A stretch of 64,000 nt of DNA, from contig JAIWNF010000101.1 in the NCBI GenBank assembly GCA_025093555.1, positions 27,469 to 91,468 on the forward strand, given 5' to 3'. The notes under the pieces were generated by a model that saw only the letters and a program-made list of their open reading frames with translations, did no database searches and had not been told where the DNA came from. The position numbers and the translations under genes are program-made. Positions 50,303 to 61,299 of the stretch are shown piece by piece (the first letter of the stretch is position 1; every line of letters begins with the position of its first letter). This stretch comes from Circinella umbellata. Its lineage: Eukaryota; Mucoromycota; Mucoromycetes; Mucorales; Lichtheimiaceae.

Positions 50303-53239
50303 ATTATAATCAACTTCTGTAATATGTTCAAATTAATATATATCTATTATATAATAATACAGCATACAAAACAAAAACAAACGACCTACCATTATAGTAT
50401 ATATGCTGCTCGCAATGTCAAGGAGCTACTGTGCAAGTATCCTAATATTATTTCTTAAATGGCAGAACTATTCAAAACAATTAACGAATATTATACGTAG
50501 TTTGGTAGGAAAGGTTGATTGACGTGTAAAAAAAAAGCATAATAAAAATATATTTTGATTCTTCTTCCTTTCATAATCATAAACTATTTAATGAGGTCAA
50601 GCAAATTGTAATGGCTATCAGCTGCATTAATGAAGCTGGTATTGTAATCAAAGAAGAGATTTTTTTTAAAATGAAAGGTAAGAAGTAATTTTACAACACC
50701 CCCTCAAAAAAATATATAGGCGCGGGTCTATGGTTACACATACTTTCTTCATAAATTTTTGACTCCCCCACACTTTTGAAAAAAAAAGTTTTCTCTTCCA
50801 TTATAACTACACAGCAAACAATTTATGCAGTTTTTTTTTATTGATCAACAATCCTTTCGCTCAACACAACAATGCTTCCATCATCTACTTTCAACAATCC
50901 AACAGGAACAGGAGGAGTTTTTAACTCATGAAGACCAGCAACAAAAAATTCTTTTTTTTATAACTATTTGTTAATATTTATGATAAGACTTATGATCAAG
51001 CACCATTATGATAAATATCTACTCTTTCATCTAACTATTGTACATTTTAACTACTACACATCTTCCAATTTCACCAGAGCGCTCATCGTCAATCTCTTCA
51101 ACAGACATGGACCTTCGCTAGACCAATACTTCTTTAATTACGTAGCAAACTTTCAGCTTGCCCTAACAAACTAGAACCGCAATACAGCATCTCATATATG
51201 TACTCAATTGAATCAGAGCAAAATCCAATAATATATTATTTCTTTTATTACGTACCATATGACGACGACAATTTCGACGATTTAACTTCTTTCTTTCAGC
51301 ATTACAACTGGACACCATTTTCGACAAGTCAGTATAAAAAAATCTTCTACTTTTGAAGACCTTGTTTATATAGCATGATTCTTAAGTGAGTTACATGGCT
51401 GTGAAAGGTTTTATATCTGTCACTCGAGGTAAAGTCTTCTGTGCGGGAGACTTCATTCTGATAGTGGATGGTGTCATCCTTACTCAATGATAGTATTAAC
51501 ATATTTATTTAGCTAGATATTTATCAAATTTCCTCACAGATCCGGCAAACGACTCACTCCCACACTTTGTACAGTAACGATCATACCGGCGTGGTTGACA
51601 ACCGAAGCTACTTGAATGAGCTGTTATCTTGGGATTTATATAGTACCACAGTGCAAAACGGGCAAACAATATATACGGGATGCTATTGATTTAAATGTTC
51701 TTAGATGTCTTGGATAAAGGTAGTAAAGTAAGTTTTGGTTTATTTATAAATAAAAAGTGAAATGGATGAGTTGGATAGCAATTACAATTATTTGGGGGAC
51801 TTTTATTATTCAGTAAGAATATGAATCGCACGTTGGGGATTGTTAAGTAGAAGTATGCATATAATCCTTTTTTTTTTCCACAAAATCGTTTTCATCTCTT
51901 TCTTTCTCTTTTATCACTTTTCCATTTCTCTTAATATTTTTTGCCAACTTTTTACCACATGGATGTTATTTATAAGGTAATTCTAGTATATTTTCTCTTC
52001 CCATATATCTTGTTACATATTAATACCACTCAATAATAATATCCTTATTTATACAGGTATCTCGTTTATAAAATCATATGTGAAGATCGCAATGTAAGTA
52101 GCTCTGTTTTATTTATTCTTACAAGTCTTACAAGTAGCTGATATGTTTTTATTACTTACTTTTATAGTTACCTGTACATTTTTTTTCAAGTACTTGTTAA
52201 TAAACAGTCTTCATTTAAAAGGTATTTTCTATAAGTGTGTGCTAAATAGTTTTTTTTTGTCTCACCTTCTATTTTTTGTTACCATTACTCTTTAAAGAAA
52301 TGGCATCTCTTTCTTTTTTTGTATACTTTCAAGATCCATGAACCAACCATCTCCATCTTACTATAGTCTATACATCTCTATGTTATAGTTGCCATTCTTT
52401 CTTCTTTTTGTTATTATCCCGCCCCTTTTGATTAGTCTTTATCAACGTAATATTTAGCCATAAAATAGAAACCATCCCCTTCTTTTATTTAACTTATATT
52501 AAATTTCGTAAATTTTATAATAAAAATGTTATTTTTTGCCATCGAGTATAATTATAGTATTTTTTATTTTCATGATTTTACCACCAAAAAAAAAAAGAAA
52601 ATTATATGCTAAAAAAACTATAAACTGAAAATGCATATGCAGACCTGTAACATACAACTGGCACAAAGTTCCCAGTCCATATGTAATGCAATACCCCTAC
52701 ATCCCCATTATTTTATATATAATGCACGTTAACCCCCAATCTCGCACTCATGCATGGAGGATTTATCGAGCCCCTTCACGCCCAGCGAATGGCACCCAAG
52801 TCCATTGGTGCAACATCAGAGGTACGTAAATATTTGGGTGTGAATTGGGTGTGAGAGTTATGAGAATAATAGAAGATCGGTCGTATTCCATTTAATCATT
52901 TGGTGATCCACCATTTCCATTCGGAATATTAGAATAATATCTTTTTTAATAAGCTTAGGCTATATTAATGATAGCACTTTCTACTTAGTGATATGGTATT
53001 TGGTTTGTTGATAAGATGGATAATGTTCTGATCAGATAAATCCTTACATAATATTTATATATATCCTATATATCTACAGATATTATATCAATATACACCA
53101 TATCCACCAAATACACCAAATTATTAATAAGATATGACCGATCCTCATAGAAAGAACTAAGCTTTTATTTATTGATATCCTAATTGCTATTTATATGTTA
53201 TTCATATTTATAGAATATAACTGTGACACTGGGGTTGTA
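50303..53239. other. Spacer, no supported gene
   Basis: AT-rich, with short broken open stretches on the plus strand between 50866 and 51720 that could be decayed coding sequence but match nothing I recognise. A more GC-rich patch at 52720-52860 contains inversely related CCCCCAATCTC and ATTGGGTGTGAGAG strings. Confidence 0.4.
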
Positions 53240-54000
53240 CTTGAGTATGTATTTGGAAGGAAAGGTCAGGTTGGTTACCCAAGATAGCTTGACTTCTTTG
53301 GTGGGCAGCTTCAACTGCTAAAGCTAGGCGCATTGCATCATCAGTGGTAATGGGAAAACAGGTCATGACTTGTAACCGGATATTTAGATGTAATCCTCAT
53401 TGAAAGCAATCCAAGGCTTCTTCATCCACTATCGAAGGCACTGATGACCATGCTGTGTGAAATTGAGACACATAGTTTGCCACTATACTGGTCTGGGCCA
53501 AAGATGCCAATCAATCACCAGCTAATTGTAACCAATTTGAAGGACCAAAATTTGCCAAAAATTGTGTCTTCAAAACTGTTCATTCATCACAGTCACTAAC
53601 CAATTCTTGTTGCCGCCACCATATATCAGCCTCATCTCTTAACAGTGTAGCTGCATAGTCTACCCACTTGTGTTCACATAGATTGGCCATTTCTAGATAT
53701 TGCTCGATTGGTCGTACCCATCCAATTGCGGCATCCAACCCACAATCATCATGATATGTGTCAGGTTCACATATACGTGCATGCAATCCAGGAACAGAAT
53801 CTTATTTGGTAAGTAACTTGGTTAGAGCTTGCATAATAATTGCGTTTTTATTTGTAGAGGCTTCTGCCATTTTGATCAGTAAGTTTTCGAATATAAGTTC
53901 TTTTTTTGTAGTTACTTTAATATCGTCATAAGTAAGGGGATCGACTTCTATAGCTCGATGTTGTTGAAAATTCTGATAGGGGTTTATAAACCTTTTCTGT
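53240..54000 (-). pseudogene. Gag fragment of an older minus-strand gypsy element
   Basis: Reverse-strand translation gives the A/B-type capsid in order: a start region after a PBS-like TGGTAGTG, then ARICEPDTYHDDCGLDAAIG, VRPIEQYLEMANLCEHKWVD, RDEADIWWRQQELVSDCDE, and farther on VEAAHQRS near 53300. Several stops. The fragment is lost left of about 53240, before the zinc knuckle. It belongs with the LTR at 54011-54317. Confidence 0.75.
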
Positions 54001-54010
54001 CACTACCAAT

Positions 54011-54317
54011 TGTCATAATATTTTTATGGTGGAAAATTACCAAGCCAAATAAAATATAAGTAATAAAAGGAAAATAAAAGAATAAAAGATAATGTAAAGA
54101 TGCCCCTTTTTATTTGATAAAATGATCTACTATTTATATATTTTCTAAAACTACTACAAATACATACAATAATGATAATAATAATAATAATGTTACTGCG
54201 GATGATATTGATGAGTAATAAATAATAATAATAATATTACTGCGGATGATAGTGTTAAAAAATAGCAGAGAAATAAAAGAGAGCAGCAGTAAAAGAAGTA
54301 TATTCGATATTGAAAAT
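54011..54317 (-). repeat. 5' LTR of the older minus-strand gypsy, interrupted by copy A2
   Basis: Begins (plus strand) TGTCATAATATTTTTATGG, directly abutting the PBS of the minus gag. It breaks at 54317 where A2 starts. The missing end resumes after A2 at 60850-60884 (AACCAATTATTATC ... AAATATGACA). Joining the two pieces matches the related LTR block at 36070-36100. Confidence 0.75.
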
Positions 54318-54664
54318 TGTCGTAGCCATAAATAGCAGTAACTCTATTTTCCTTTTTTATCCATTTGTGATACTTCTTTTGTAAACATATTTTATTTTTA
54401 TATTGCCATGTAGTTAATCCATATCACTGTCACATCATCATAATAATTATTCGAACACGTAGTCAACCTTCAGTCACAAACACGTATATTATCATTATTA
54501 GTTTATCATATACCTTATAAGTAGCTTAGAAAATATATAAATACTCCTTCACATTTCATATAATAAAACATCATCTTTCAACTTATACTTTATTTATTTA
54601 TTACCTTTTGTTCTATTCTATTTCTAATTAGCTATGGTGTTATCCGCCAAAATATATTACGACA
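54318..54664 (+). repeat. 5' LTR of gypsy A2
   Basis: TGTCGTAGCC ... ATTACGACA, 347 bp, ending in a 7-bp inverted repeat of its start (TGTCGTA / TACGACA). TATAAATA-like sequence near 54534 is a candidate promoter. Confidence 0.92.
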
Positions 54665-54666
54665 AT

Positions 54667-54674
54667 TGGTAGCG
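54667..54674 (+). other. Primer-binding site, A2
   Basis: TGGTAGCG 2 bp after the 5' LTR; probable initiator-Met tRNA primer as in A1 and B. Confidence 0.6.
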
Positions 54675-55543
54675 ACAGAAATTAAATAATATAAATATAT
54701 ATATATATATATATTTTATGTCCAAACAAGTCTATTCACCAGATAAATACAAGAACGTAGCTAGTTTTCACGAATACTGCACAAGTAATAACGATCCACT
54801 AATAGACTTAGAACAAGAAACCTTTACAACAAAACAAGAAATTACCTTTGAAGATCCAGTATTAGAAATGTCAGAAGAAAATAAAGTTATCATGCAAGCA
54901 TTAACTAAGTTGTTGGAAAAACAAAGCTCTGGACCTACCTTTCATAGTCATATATGTGACCTTGATATGTATCATGGTGACCATGGACTAGATGCCACTA
55001 CTAGATGGATTCGCTCTGTTGAACGATATCTCGAGATGGCCGATTTGAGCTCGCACAAATGGTCTGATTATGCTGCAACCTTGTTGCGTGATGAAGCTGA
55101 CACTTGGTGGAGACAACAAGAATTAATGGGAGACTGTGATGAATGGTCAGTATTTAAAAAAAGATTTTTGGCAAACTTTAGCCCCCCAAATCGCTTACAA
55201 TTGGCTTGTGATCGTCTGGCGTCCCTTGTTCAAACAAGTACTGTAGCAAACTACGTATCACAATTTCAAGCAGCCTGGTCTTCGGTACTGTTAATGGTAG
55301 ATGAAGAAGCACTGGATCGATTCCAACGAGGGTTACAACCTACTATTCGTCTTCAAGTTATGACATGTTTCCCCTTTACAACTGATGATGCAATGCGTTT
55401 GGCCTTAGCAGTCGAAGCTGCACAACAACGAAGTCAAAATATTTTATCTAAAAATAATCATCATCCTCTGTCGGTGCAATATCAACATCAACAATCCGCT
55501 CCTGAATACATCCGTTCTTCTAGTGTAGCACCTATGGACTTGG

Positions 55544-56788
55544 GAACTGGCCGAGGTTATGATGATTATGCTTTGGTCTATTAGCACTATTTGGTTAGTT
55601 AGCTAAGAAAAAACGGTGTAGCCAAATTAATTTTTATTAAATTAATTTATGTATGGATGTCTTGGCATGCATACTTTTAAAATTTTTGAAAAATAAAAAT
55701 TGAATTTATTTTATTATATAAAATAACTTCTCAAAATATTTAAAATAAAAATTGAATTTTATTTTTAAATAAAATAACAAGAGCAACATGGTTACTGCTA
55801 CACAAAACAAACTTTCATTTAATAACAATAAAATTGTTATTGATACTGATAAGCTTCAAAGCTTATTAACTAAACACAACATTAATGTTGTTAGTTTCTG
55901 TAAAGAAACTATTTATGAAAAGTATGATGTTCAGTTTATGGAGAAGAAAAATAAACTGAATATCAAAAGAAAACCATCAGAAAAACAAAAGGCAGCTTCA
56001 AAAGCAAGCTTAAAGGCTGCCAACACCCAACGTACAGAAGAGTCTGTACAGAAAACAATCAAGAGGGTAAGGGAGGAGAATGCAGCCCTAAAGAAAAAGT
56101 GTTATATCTATGACACTTACTATGAGAAGGTCGATGAAGAGGACCTTAAAAATAAAATTTCTCAGGAAGAAAAAAATCATTCTGAAAATTTGAATTCTCA
56201 GGAAAATTCAATCTCTGAGGAAATATCCATTAAGAATCAAGATTCTCAAGATAATTCTCCTGAAAATAAACATTCTCAGGAATCCTCAAATCCTCATATT
56301 TCCGATGCAATGTTAGATGGTAACACTTCCAGTGCGGCTACCTCGCAGGGCGGATCTGATAATGATGATGAATGTGAATCAGGAGAAGGGGACTTCATGT
56401 GCATGATAGCATGCAGGCCTTGCATGGATATTATCTATGAGACATATGGCTGTAGCTTTGTAGATGAGTTAATAAATAAATTAGAGAAAGAAAAATCTAA
56501 GTATAAAAAGTTCTTTAAGAACTTCTTTGAGTATTCATTGAATACATCAATTGCAATTAAAAATGGGGATAAGGAGCTAGTTGATCATATTAGCAAACTC
56601 AGAGCAAACCTGATAAAGGAATATCAACAGATATATATCCAAGAAGAAATGAATAAGGATGATTCGGATGAAGATAGTGATTAAATAATTCAAAGTGGCC
56701 ATTTAAGGCTATATCGGCAATGGTAAGTTTATTAACAGCAGCACAGCCAATAGGTTACTGTTGGCTAGACCACTAATAGCAGGCCTCC
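55544..56788 (+). mobile_element. 1,245-bp insertion with 5-bp target duplication, inside A2 gag
   Basis: Copy A1 reads ATGGACTTGGATGCC at this site. A2 has the same sequence opened up, with CTTGG duplicated on both sides (55539-55543 and 56789-56793). The insert begins GAACTGGCCGAGG and ends AGCAGGCCTCC; clear terminal inverted repeats were not found. It contains 240 bp of AT-rich leader, one intact 299-codon ORF and about 100 bp of trailer. The clean duplication shows it arrived by transposition or a similar staggered-break process; the class is unknown. Confidence 0.85.
55788..56684 (+). CDS. Unrecognised 298-residue charged protein of the inserted element
   Basis: Intact, intronless ORF starting at ATG 55788 (MVTATQNKLSFNNNK). 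Residues 1-55: mixed, IDTDKLQSLLTKHNINVVSF. Residues 55-105: strongly basic, ending in VREENAALKKKC, which resembles the basic-plus-coil layout of DNA-binding proteins but lacks a definable bZIP signature. Residues 120-170: acidic, rich in SQE/SQD repeats. Residues 200-230: Cys-rich (DECESGEGDFMCMIACRPC, then YGCSFVDELI). Residues 230-298: Lys-rich predicted coil and an acidic end (KDDSDEDSD). No DDE, HUH, tyrosine recombinase or RT motif is visible. It could be an accessory or DNA-binding protein of a transposon, or captured host sequence. The lack of damage inside a dead host element suggests recent arrival. Confidence 0.7.
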   Translation: MVTATQNKLSFNNNKIVIDTDKLQSLLTKHNINVVSFCKETIYEKYDVQFMEKKNKLNIKRKPSEKQKAASKASLKAANTQRTEESVQKTIKRVREENAALKKKCYIYDTYYEKVDEEDLKNKISQEEKNHSENLNSQENSISEEISIKNQDSQDNSPENKHSQESSNPHISDAMLDGNTSSAATSQGGSDNDDECESGEGDFMCMIACRPCMDIIYETYGCSFVDELINKLEKEKSKYKKFFKNFFEYSLNTSIAIKNGDKELVDHISKLRANLIKEYQQIYIQEEMNKDDSDEDSD

Positions 56789-57004
56789 CTTGGATGCCAT
56801 TCGTTCACGAAGACAAGAATCAAATTGGCGCTCATCAGGACGCAGTGTTAATAATCATTGGCGTGGTAATAATAATTTTCGTGGTAGTAACAATAATTAT
56901 CGGGAATATTATAATTGTGGTGGCTTTGGTCATATTGCTCGTTTCTGCTCTTCCCCTCATCGCCAAGGTCGATCCAATAATCAACATCAAGGATGGTCAT
57001 ACCA

Positions 57005-57049
57005 GGGAAAAGGCCAAGCACGTCAGGATTAAAGGGAGTCCTGCCGTGT
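57005..57049 (+). promoter_or_regulatory. -1 programmed ribosomal frameshift signal between gag and pol, A2
   Basis: Gag frame codons read CAG GGA AAA GGC, so GGGAAAA (57005-57011) is a correctly phased X-XXY-YYZ heptamer. A 6-nt spacer follows (57012-57017), then GCACG (57018-57022) pairing with CGTGT (57045-57049), with an inner stem CAGGA/TCCTG. Pol lies in the -1 frame. Family B conserves the heptamer and spacer and keeps the stem by a compensatory change. Confidence 0.72.
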
Positions 57050-60000
57050 TCCATTCCATCCCTTAACGTTGTTCAAGATGAGGTGCCTGTGGTTACTGAA
57101 GGCGAGCTTATCGATTTATCCGATGATCAAGATAAAGATTCTACAATGTTACAAAGGACCTTAGATGAAGATAAACATTATTTTAATTCCTTAATTTCAA
57201 TAAAAGAAACTGATTTACCTCTGTATTCAATGTCATGTGGTGATTGTGCTATTAAAGTGTTGATTGATTCTGGTGCTTCTGACTCATATGTTGCTTCAAG
57301 GGTTGCTGCTGGTTTAACAAGTCATTCTGTTTCAAATCGGGAGGTTGAAACGGCTGGTGGTCATGTACTGGCAATCAACAAACAAGTTATTCTTCCTTTG
57401 GATGCACAAGAATATAAACACACCATGGATGCATATGTTCTTGATACAAAGTTCGATGTGATCCTTGGTCGTAACTGGCTCAAGACCGTACAACCAATAC
57501 CCGACTGGGAGCTAGATACATGGCGAATTAATAAGAATGACCAACATTATATTATCCGTCCTCACAACAAGCATGACATTCCTGACCTTATTTATCTTCT
57601 ATCACATTGTCAAGTCCAGCGTTTAGAACGCAGCAAGGTGATTGATGATATGTTCTTATGCTATGTTCGCCCCAATGATACAAGTGCCAGTGTTACCATA
57701 CAAGATTCAGCTGAATCATTGGTGAAGGAATTTGATGATGTATTTCAAGATACTCTTCCAGGTTTGCCTCCTGATTGTGGTGTTGAGCATGTCATCAACA
57801 CCGGTGATGCAGATCCAATTTCTCAGCCCCCTTACAAAATGAGTCCTTTGGAATTGGTTGAACTGCATAAACAGATCTAAGAATTACTTGATTTGCAATT
57901 GATCCGACCAAGCTCATCACCATGGGGTGCTCTGGTATTATTTGTCCGTAAAAAAGATGGTACTATGCGAATGTGTATTGATTATCATGCTGCCAACCAA
58001 GTAACAAAACGTATGTCTCATCCACTCCCTCGCATTGATGAGTGCCTTGAGCAACTTCATGGCGCCAAGTATTACTCTAGTATTGATCTGAATAGTGGTT
58101 ATCATCAAATATATATCCGAAAAGAAGATATTCCAAAGACTTCTTTTAATACATGGTATGGTTCCTATGAGTAGGTAGTTGTTTCTTTTGGTTTAATGAA
58201 TGCGTCACCAGTATTTTAGAAAACCATGAATTCAGTGCTTGGCGACTGTATTGACAAGTTTGCAATGGTGTATCTTGACAACATTTTGATATATAGCAAA
58301 ACAAAAGAAGACCATTATCGACATTTACGTTGTGTCCTTCATGCTTATACAAAGCTAAACTTATTGCCAATTTGAAAAAGTGCACCCTTTTCAAAACTGA
58401 ATTAGAGTTTGTTGGTTTCTAAGTTTCGGCGCATGGTATTCTACCCTCCATAAAAAAAATACAAGCTATTCAAGACTGGCCAGTTCTGTCAAATATACAA
58501 GAAGTTCGTCAACTTGTCGGCTTGGCGTTGCATTACCGTCGTTTTATTAAAGGTTTCGCTTCATTGGCTGCACCTTTAACTGAATTAATAAAAGGAACAG
58601 GAGTGAAGAAAAGGGTGATTGCGTGGACAAATAATTGCTAAGTGGCTTTTGAAAAGCTTAAAGATTGCATGACAGCTGCTCCTATTTTGGTGCCACCTAA
58701 TCCAGATGCCCCCTATATCATTGAAACTGACTCTAGTGACTTCGACGTTGGTGCTGTTTTGTTATAATAAGGCGATCATGGTCAACTACATTTTTTGGCT
58801 TTCGAATCAAAAAAACTTTCAGCTGCTGAACAGAACTATCTGGCCTAGGAATGAGAATTACTAGCGATATTACATTCATTAAGGACTTGGCGTTGCTTTA
58901 TTGATGGTCGACGTTACACAGTTTTCTCTGACTACCATCCATTAAAATATTTCCATTCTAAAACTAAGCCCACACTAAGACTGACCTGATGGATTGCCGA
59001 GATTGAACTGTATGCCCCTGATATATAGTATAAACCAGGTCGTAACAACCATATTCCAGATTTGTTATCAAGGCGGGATGGTCCAACTTGTCTTACTGAT
59101 GAAAAGTCTCTGGAGCCTGATTATCTTTATGCTGTTAAGTCTGTCCAAGAATCAGATTGGCCAAAATTTTATGCCCTTGGTGAAGAAAATTGGCCACATA
59201 TGTACAAGGACCTGTTAACAAAGCACAAAGAAAAGTTTGTAGTCCGGGATAATCAAGTCTTTTGTTTGGTAAAAAATGATAATGAAATCACAGAAATGCG
59301 ATATGTTTTGTTTGCTCGTCATGCTGATCTGGTCCAAGACTTTCATAAATCTGTTGATCATACTAGTAATCTCACAGTTTATGATCTGATGCGTAAAAGA
59401 TGGTGGTGGCCTGATATGCGCTCAAATATCCAAGGATGGTTAGCTACTTGTCCTCAGTGTCAACTTGCTGCTAATGCCAATCAGAAAACTCATTATGCTC
59501 TAATGAAGCCTTTAGCTGTTCCTCCGGTTTTTTCTCGTTGGCATTTAGACTTCATTAGTGAGCTACCAACTACTGTTAATGGTAACCGTTGGCTTCTTGT
59601 GGCTGTGGATTATGCCACCAATTGGACTATTGCTCATGCGGTGCCTGATGCTACTGGAGAAGCCATTGCCAATTTTATTTATGAAGAAATTGTGCTCACA
59701 TTTTCCTGTCCTACTGAAATATTAACAGACCGTGGTGCTAATTTCATGTCAAAGGTGTTGGCTTTGTATCTAGGTCGTATCAAGACTAATCATATAAGAA
59801 CTAGTGCCTTTCATGCACGCAGTAATAGTAAGGTGGAACATACCAACCAGGTTTTAAAACAAATGTTGCGTAAATATACTCATGGCCAAATCCATTGCTG
59901 GGACCAATTTGTTGACGCTGCTGCCTTTGCTTGCCGAGTCCGTAAACATTGTACTACTGGTTTTAGCCCTTACTTTTTGGTGTATGGTATCGAGCCTAAA

Positions 60001-60510
60001 TTACCTGGTGATGTTTTGGCTCCCTTTATTCAAGTAAATGAATCTGCTCCTTGCGAATCTTTAATTGTTCAAGGCCGTGTGCCTGAAGCATGCCGATTAC
60101 GGGAAGCTCGTCTTGTTGCCGAACAAAAATTACAAAATCAAGCTGCTAAGGATAAGGCCATCTGGGATGCTGTACTCAAACCGCAAAATTTTTCTATTGG
60201 TGACCATGTATTAATGCGGCATGAAAACAAGTTTAGCCTTGAGTATAATTGGAAAGGCCCATACAAAGTTATTGCTGTCAACCCTGATCACCATGTCTAT
60301 CAATTACAAGCTCTTAATGGCTCTATTTATAATTCTTGGGTTCATACTGACCGTTTGCGGCCTATCCATGTTAATTCTGCTCTTTCTTCTGATCCATGGT
60401 TTGACCCTACTGCTGTATGCGCTGCTGAACGTCGCCATCTTGAAGCTGTTCGTAATCTTACTGTATTGTCTGAGGACGTACAATATTCTGGGGAGGGGAT
60501 ATTGTCGTAG
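57011..60510 (+). pseudogene. Pol of gypsy A2: protease, RT, RNase H, integrase; inactive
   Basis: After the -1 shift pol reads KRPSTSGLKGV, then protease LIDSGASDSYVA (near 57262-57297), linker to RT, RNase H and integrase. Stops: HKQI-stop-ELL at 57878, GSYE-stop-VVV at 58171, VF-stop-KTM near 58216, two tandem TAA near 58766-58771, NNC-stop-VAFE near 58639 and others. The RT box is YLDN (second catalytic Asp changed). A frame slip lies near 58350 (before LIANLKKC). From 59062 to 60510 the frame is open for 482 codons and contains the integrase: HHCC zinc motif (H, H, CPQC), catalytic Asp in WHLDFISE, Asp in TDRGANF, Glu in SKVEHTNQ, and a GPY motif (WKGPYKV). Confidence 0.88.
60490..60502 (+). 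other. Polypurine tract, A2
   Basis: GGGGAGGGGATAT immediately before the 3' LTR, the expected plus-strand priming site. Confidence 0.75.
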
Positions 60511-60849
60511 CCATAAATAGTAGTAACTCTATTTTCCTTTTTTATCCATTTGTGATACTTCTTTTGTAAACGTATTTTATTTTTATATTGCCACGTAGTT
60601 AGTCCATATCACTGTCACATCATTATAATAATTATTCGAACACGTAGTCAACCTTCAGTCACGAATAGGTATATTATCATTATTAGTTTATCATATACCT
60701 TATAAGTAGCTTAGAAAATATATAAATACTCCTTCACATTTCATATAATAAAACATCATCTTTCAGCTTATACTTTATTTATTTATCACCTTTTGTTCTA
60801 TTCTATTTCTAATTGGCTACGGTGTTATCTGCCAAAATATATTACGACA
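60503..60849 (+). repeat. 3' LTR of gypsy A2
   Basis: 347 bp, same length as the 5' LTR; about 13 substitutions by eye (about 3.7 percent), 12 of them transitions. Confidence 0.92.
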
Positions 60850-60884
60850 AAATAACCAATTATTATCAATAAAAAAATATGACA
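60850..60884 (-). repeat. Displaced end of the older minus-strand LTR
   Basis: AAATAACCAATTATTATC ... AAATATGACA continues the LTR interrupted at 54317 and ends in its inverted terminus (TGTCATAT on the minus strand). Confidence 0.7.
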
Positions 60885-60900
60885 AAAATATGACACACGT

Positions 60901-61278
60901 TGTCATAGTCAAAAATAACAGCTATATTCATTTTCCTTTTTGGATTATTTTGTGTTACTTCTTTACAAAGACATTTGATTTTTATAATGCCACGTAGTTA
61001 TATCCATACCACCGTCACTTTACCATATTATCCATTTGAACACGTATACATTACATAGTCACGAACACGTATTCAATCTACAATCATTCCACGTATATTA
61101 TTATTATTAGTCTTACATATTTATCATTATTCATAATAGTTAGGAAAACATATAAATAGCTGTTCATAATTAAAACAATAAACATTATCTTTCAACTTAT
61201 ATTTTATTCTTTAATTATCATTTGTTCTATTCTATTTTCTATTGGCTACGGTATTGATCCGCCAAAAATATTATGACA
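60901..61278 (+). repeat. 5' LTR of gypsy B
   Basis: TGTCATAGTC ... ATTATGACA, 378 bp, with terminal inverted repeat TGTCATA / TATGACA. Shares blocks with A LTRs (GCCACGTAGTTA, TTCTATTCTATTT, TATTGGCTACGGT). Confidence 0.88.
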
Positions 61279-61280
61279 AC

Positions 61281-61288
61281 TGGTAGCG
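61281..61288 (+). other. Primer-binding site, B
   Basis: TGGTAGCG, 2 bp after the LTR, same as family A. Confidence 0.6.
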
Positions 61289-61299
61289 ACAGAAGGTTC

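Larger units (their letters stand above)
54718..57032 (+). pseudogene. Gag of gypsy A2, split by an insertion
   Basis: The ATG at 54718 opens 275 intact codons: an acidic N-terminus, then a Ty3-type capsid (LDATTRWIRSVERYLEMADL, LLRDEADTWWRQQELMGDCD, FLANFSPPNRLQLACDRLA, FQRGLQPTIRLQVMTCFPF) up to APMDL at 55543. The insertion 55544-56788 plus a duplicated CTTGG interrupts it. The frame resumes at 56790 (DAIRSRRQESNWRSSG) and runs through a zinc knuckle lacking its first Cys (YYNCGGFGHIARFC) to TAA at 57030-57032. Without the insertion gag would be about 355 codons, similar to family B. Confidence 0.88.
54318..60849 (+). mobile_element. Ty3/gypsy copy A2, full length, inactive
   Basis: Two 347-bp LTRs (54318-54664 and 60503-60849) enclose PBS, gag, pol (protease, RT, RNase H, integrase) and polypurine tract. 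Flanks AAAT (54314-54317) and AAAT (60850-60853) form the target duplication (4 bp, or 5 if the LTR end is counted one base shorter). I count about 13 differences between the LTRs, nearly all transitions. Gag carries a 1,245-bp foreign insertion. Pol has several stops and one frame shift. Confidence 0.92.

Noticed and set aside
50866..51720. Broken open stretches on the plus strand as a pseudogene
   Set aside because: Frames are short, interrupted often and match no recognised family, so not reported as a feature.
52720..52862. Possible terminal inverted repeat pair around a GC-richer patch
   Set aside because: Only short, imperfect CCCAAT-type matches and no target duplication.
55788..56684. 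Calling the 298-residue protein a bZIP factor
   Set aside because: A basic stretch and REENAALKKK are present, but there is no N-x7-R basic signature followed by a regular Leu heptad.
57011..58900. Stop codon reassignment (TAA/TAG read as Gln) to explain gypsy stops
   Set aside because: Host genes here end at ordinary TAA and TGA codons, the A copies also carry TGA, TGG-derived stops and frame slips, and family B uses CAA/CAG at the same positions. Simple decay explains it.
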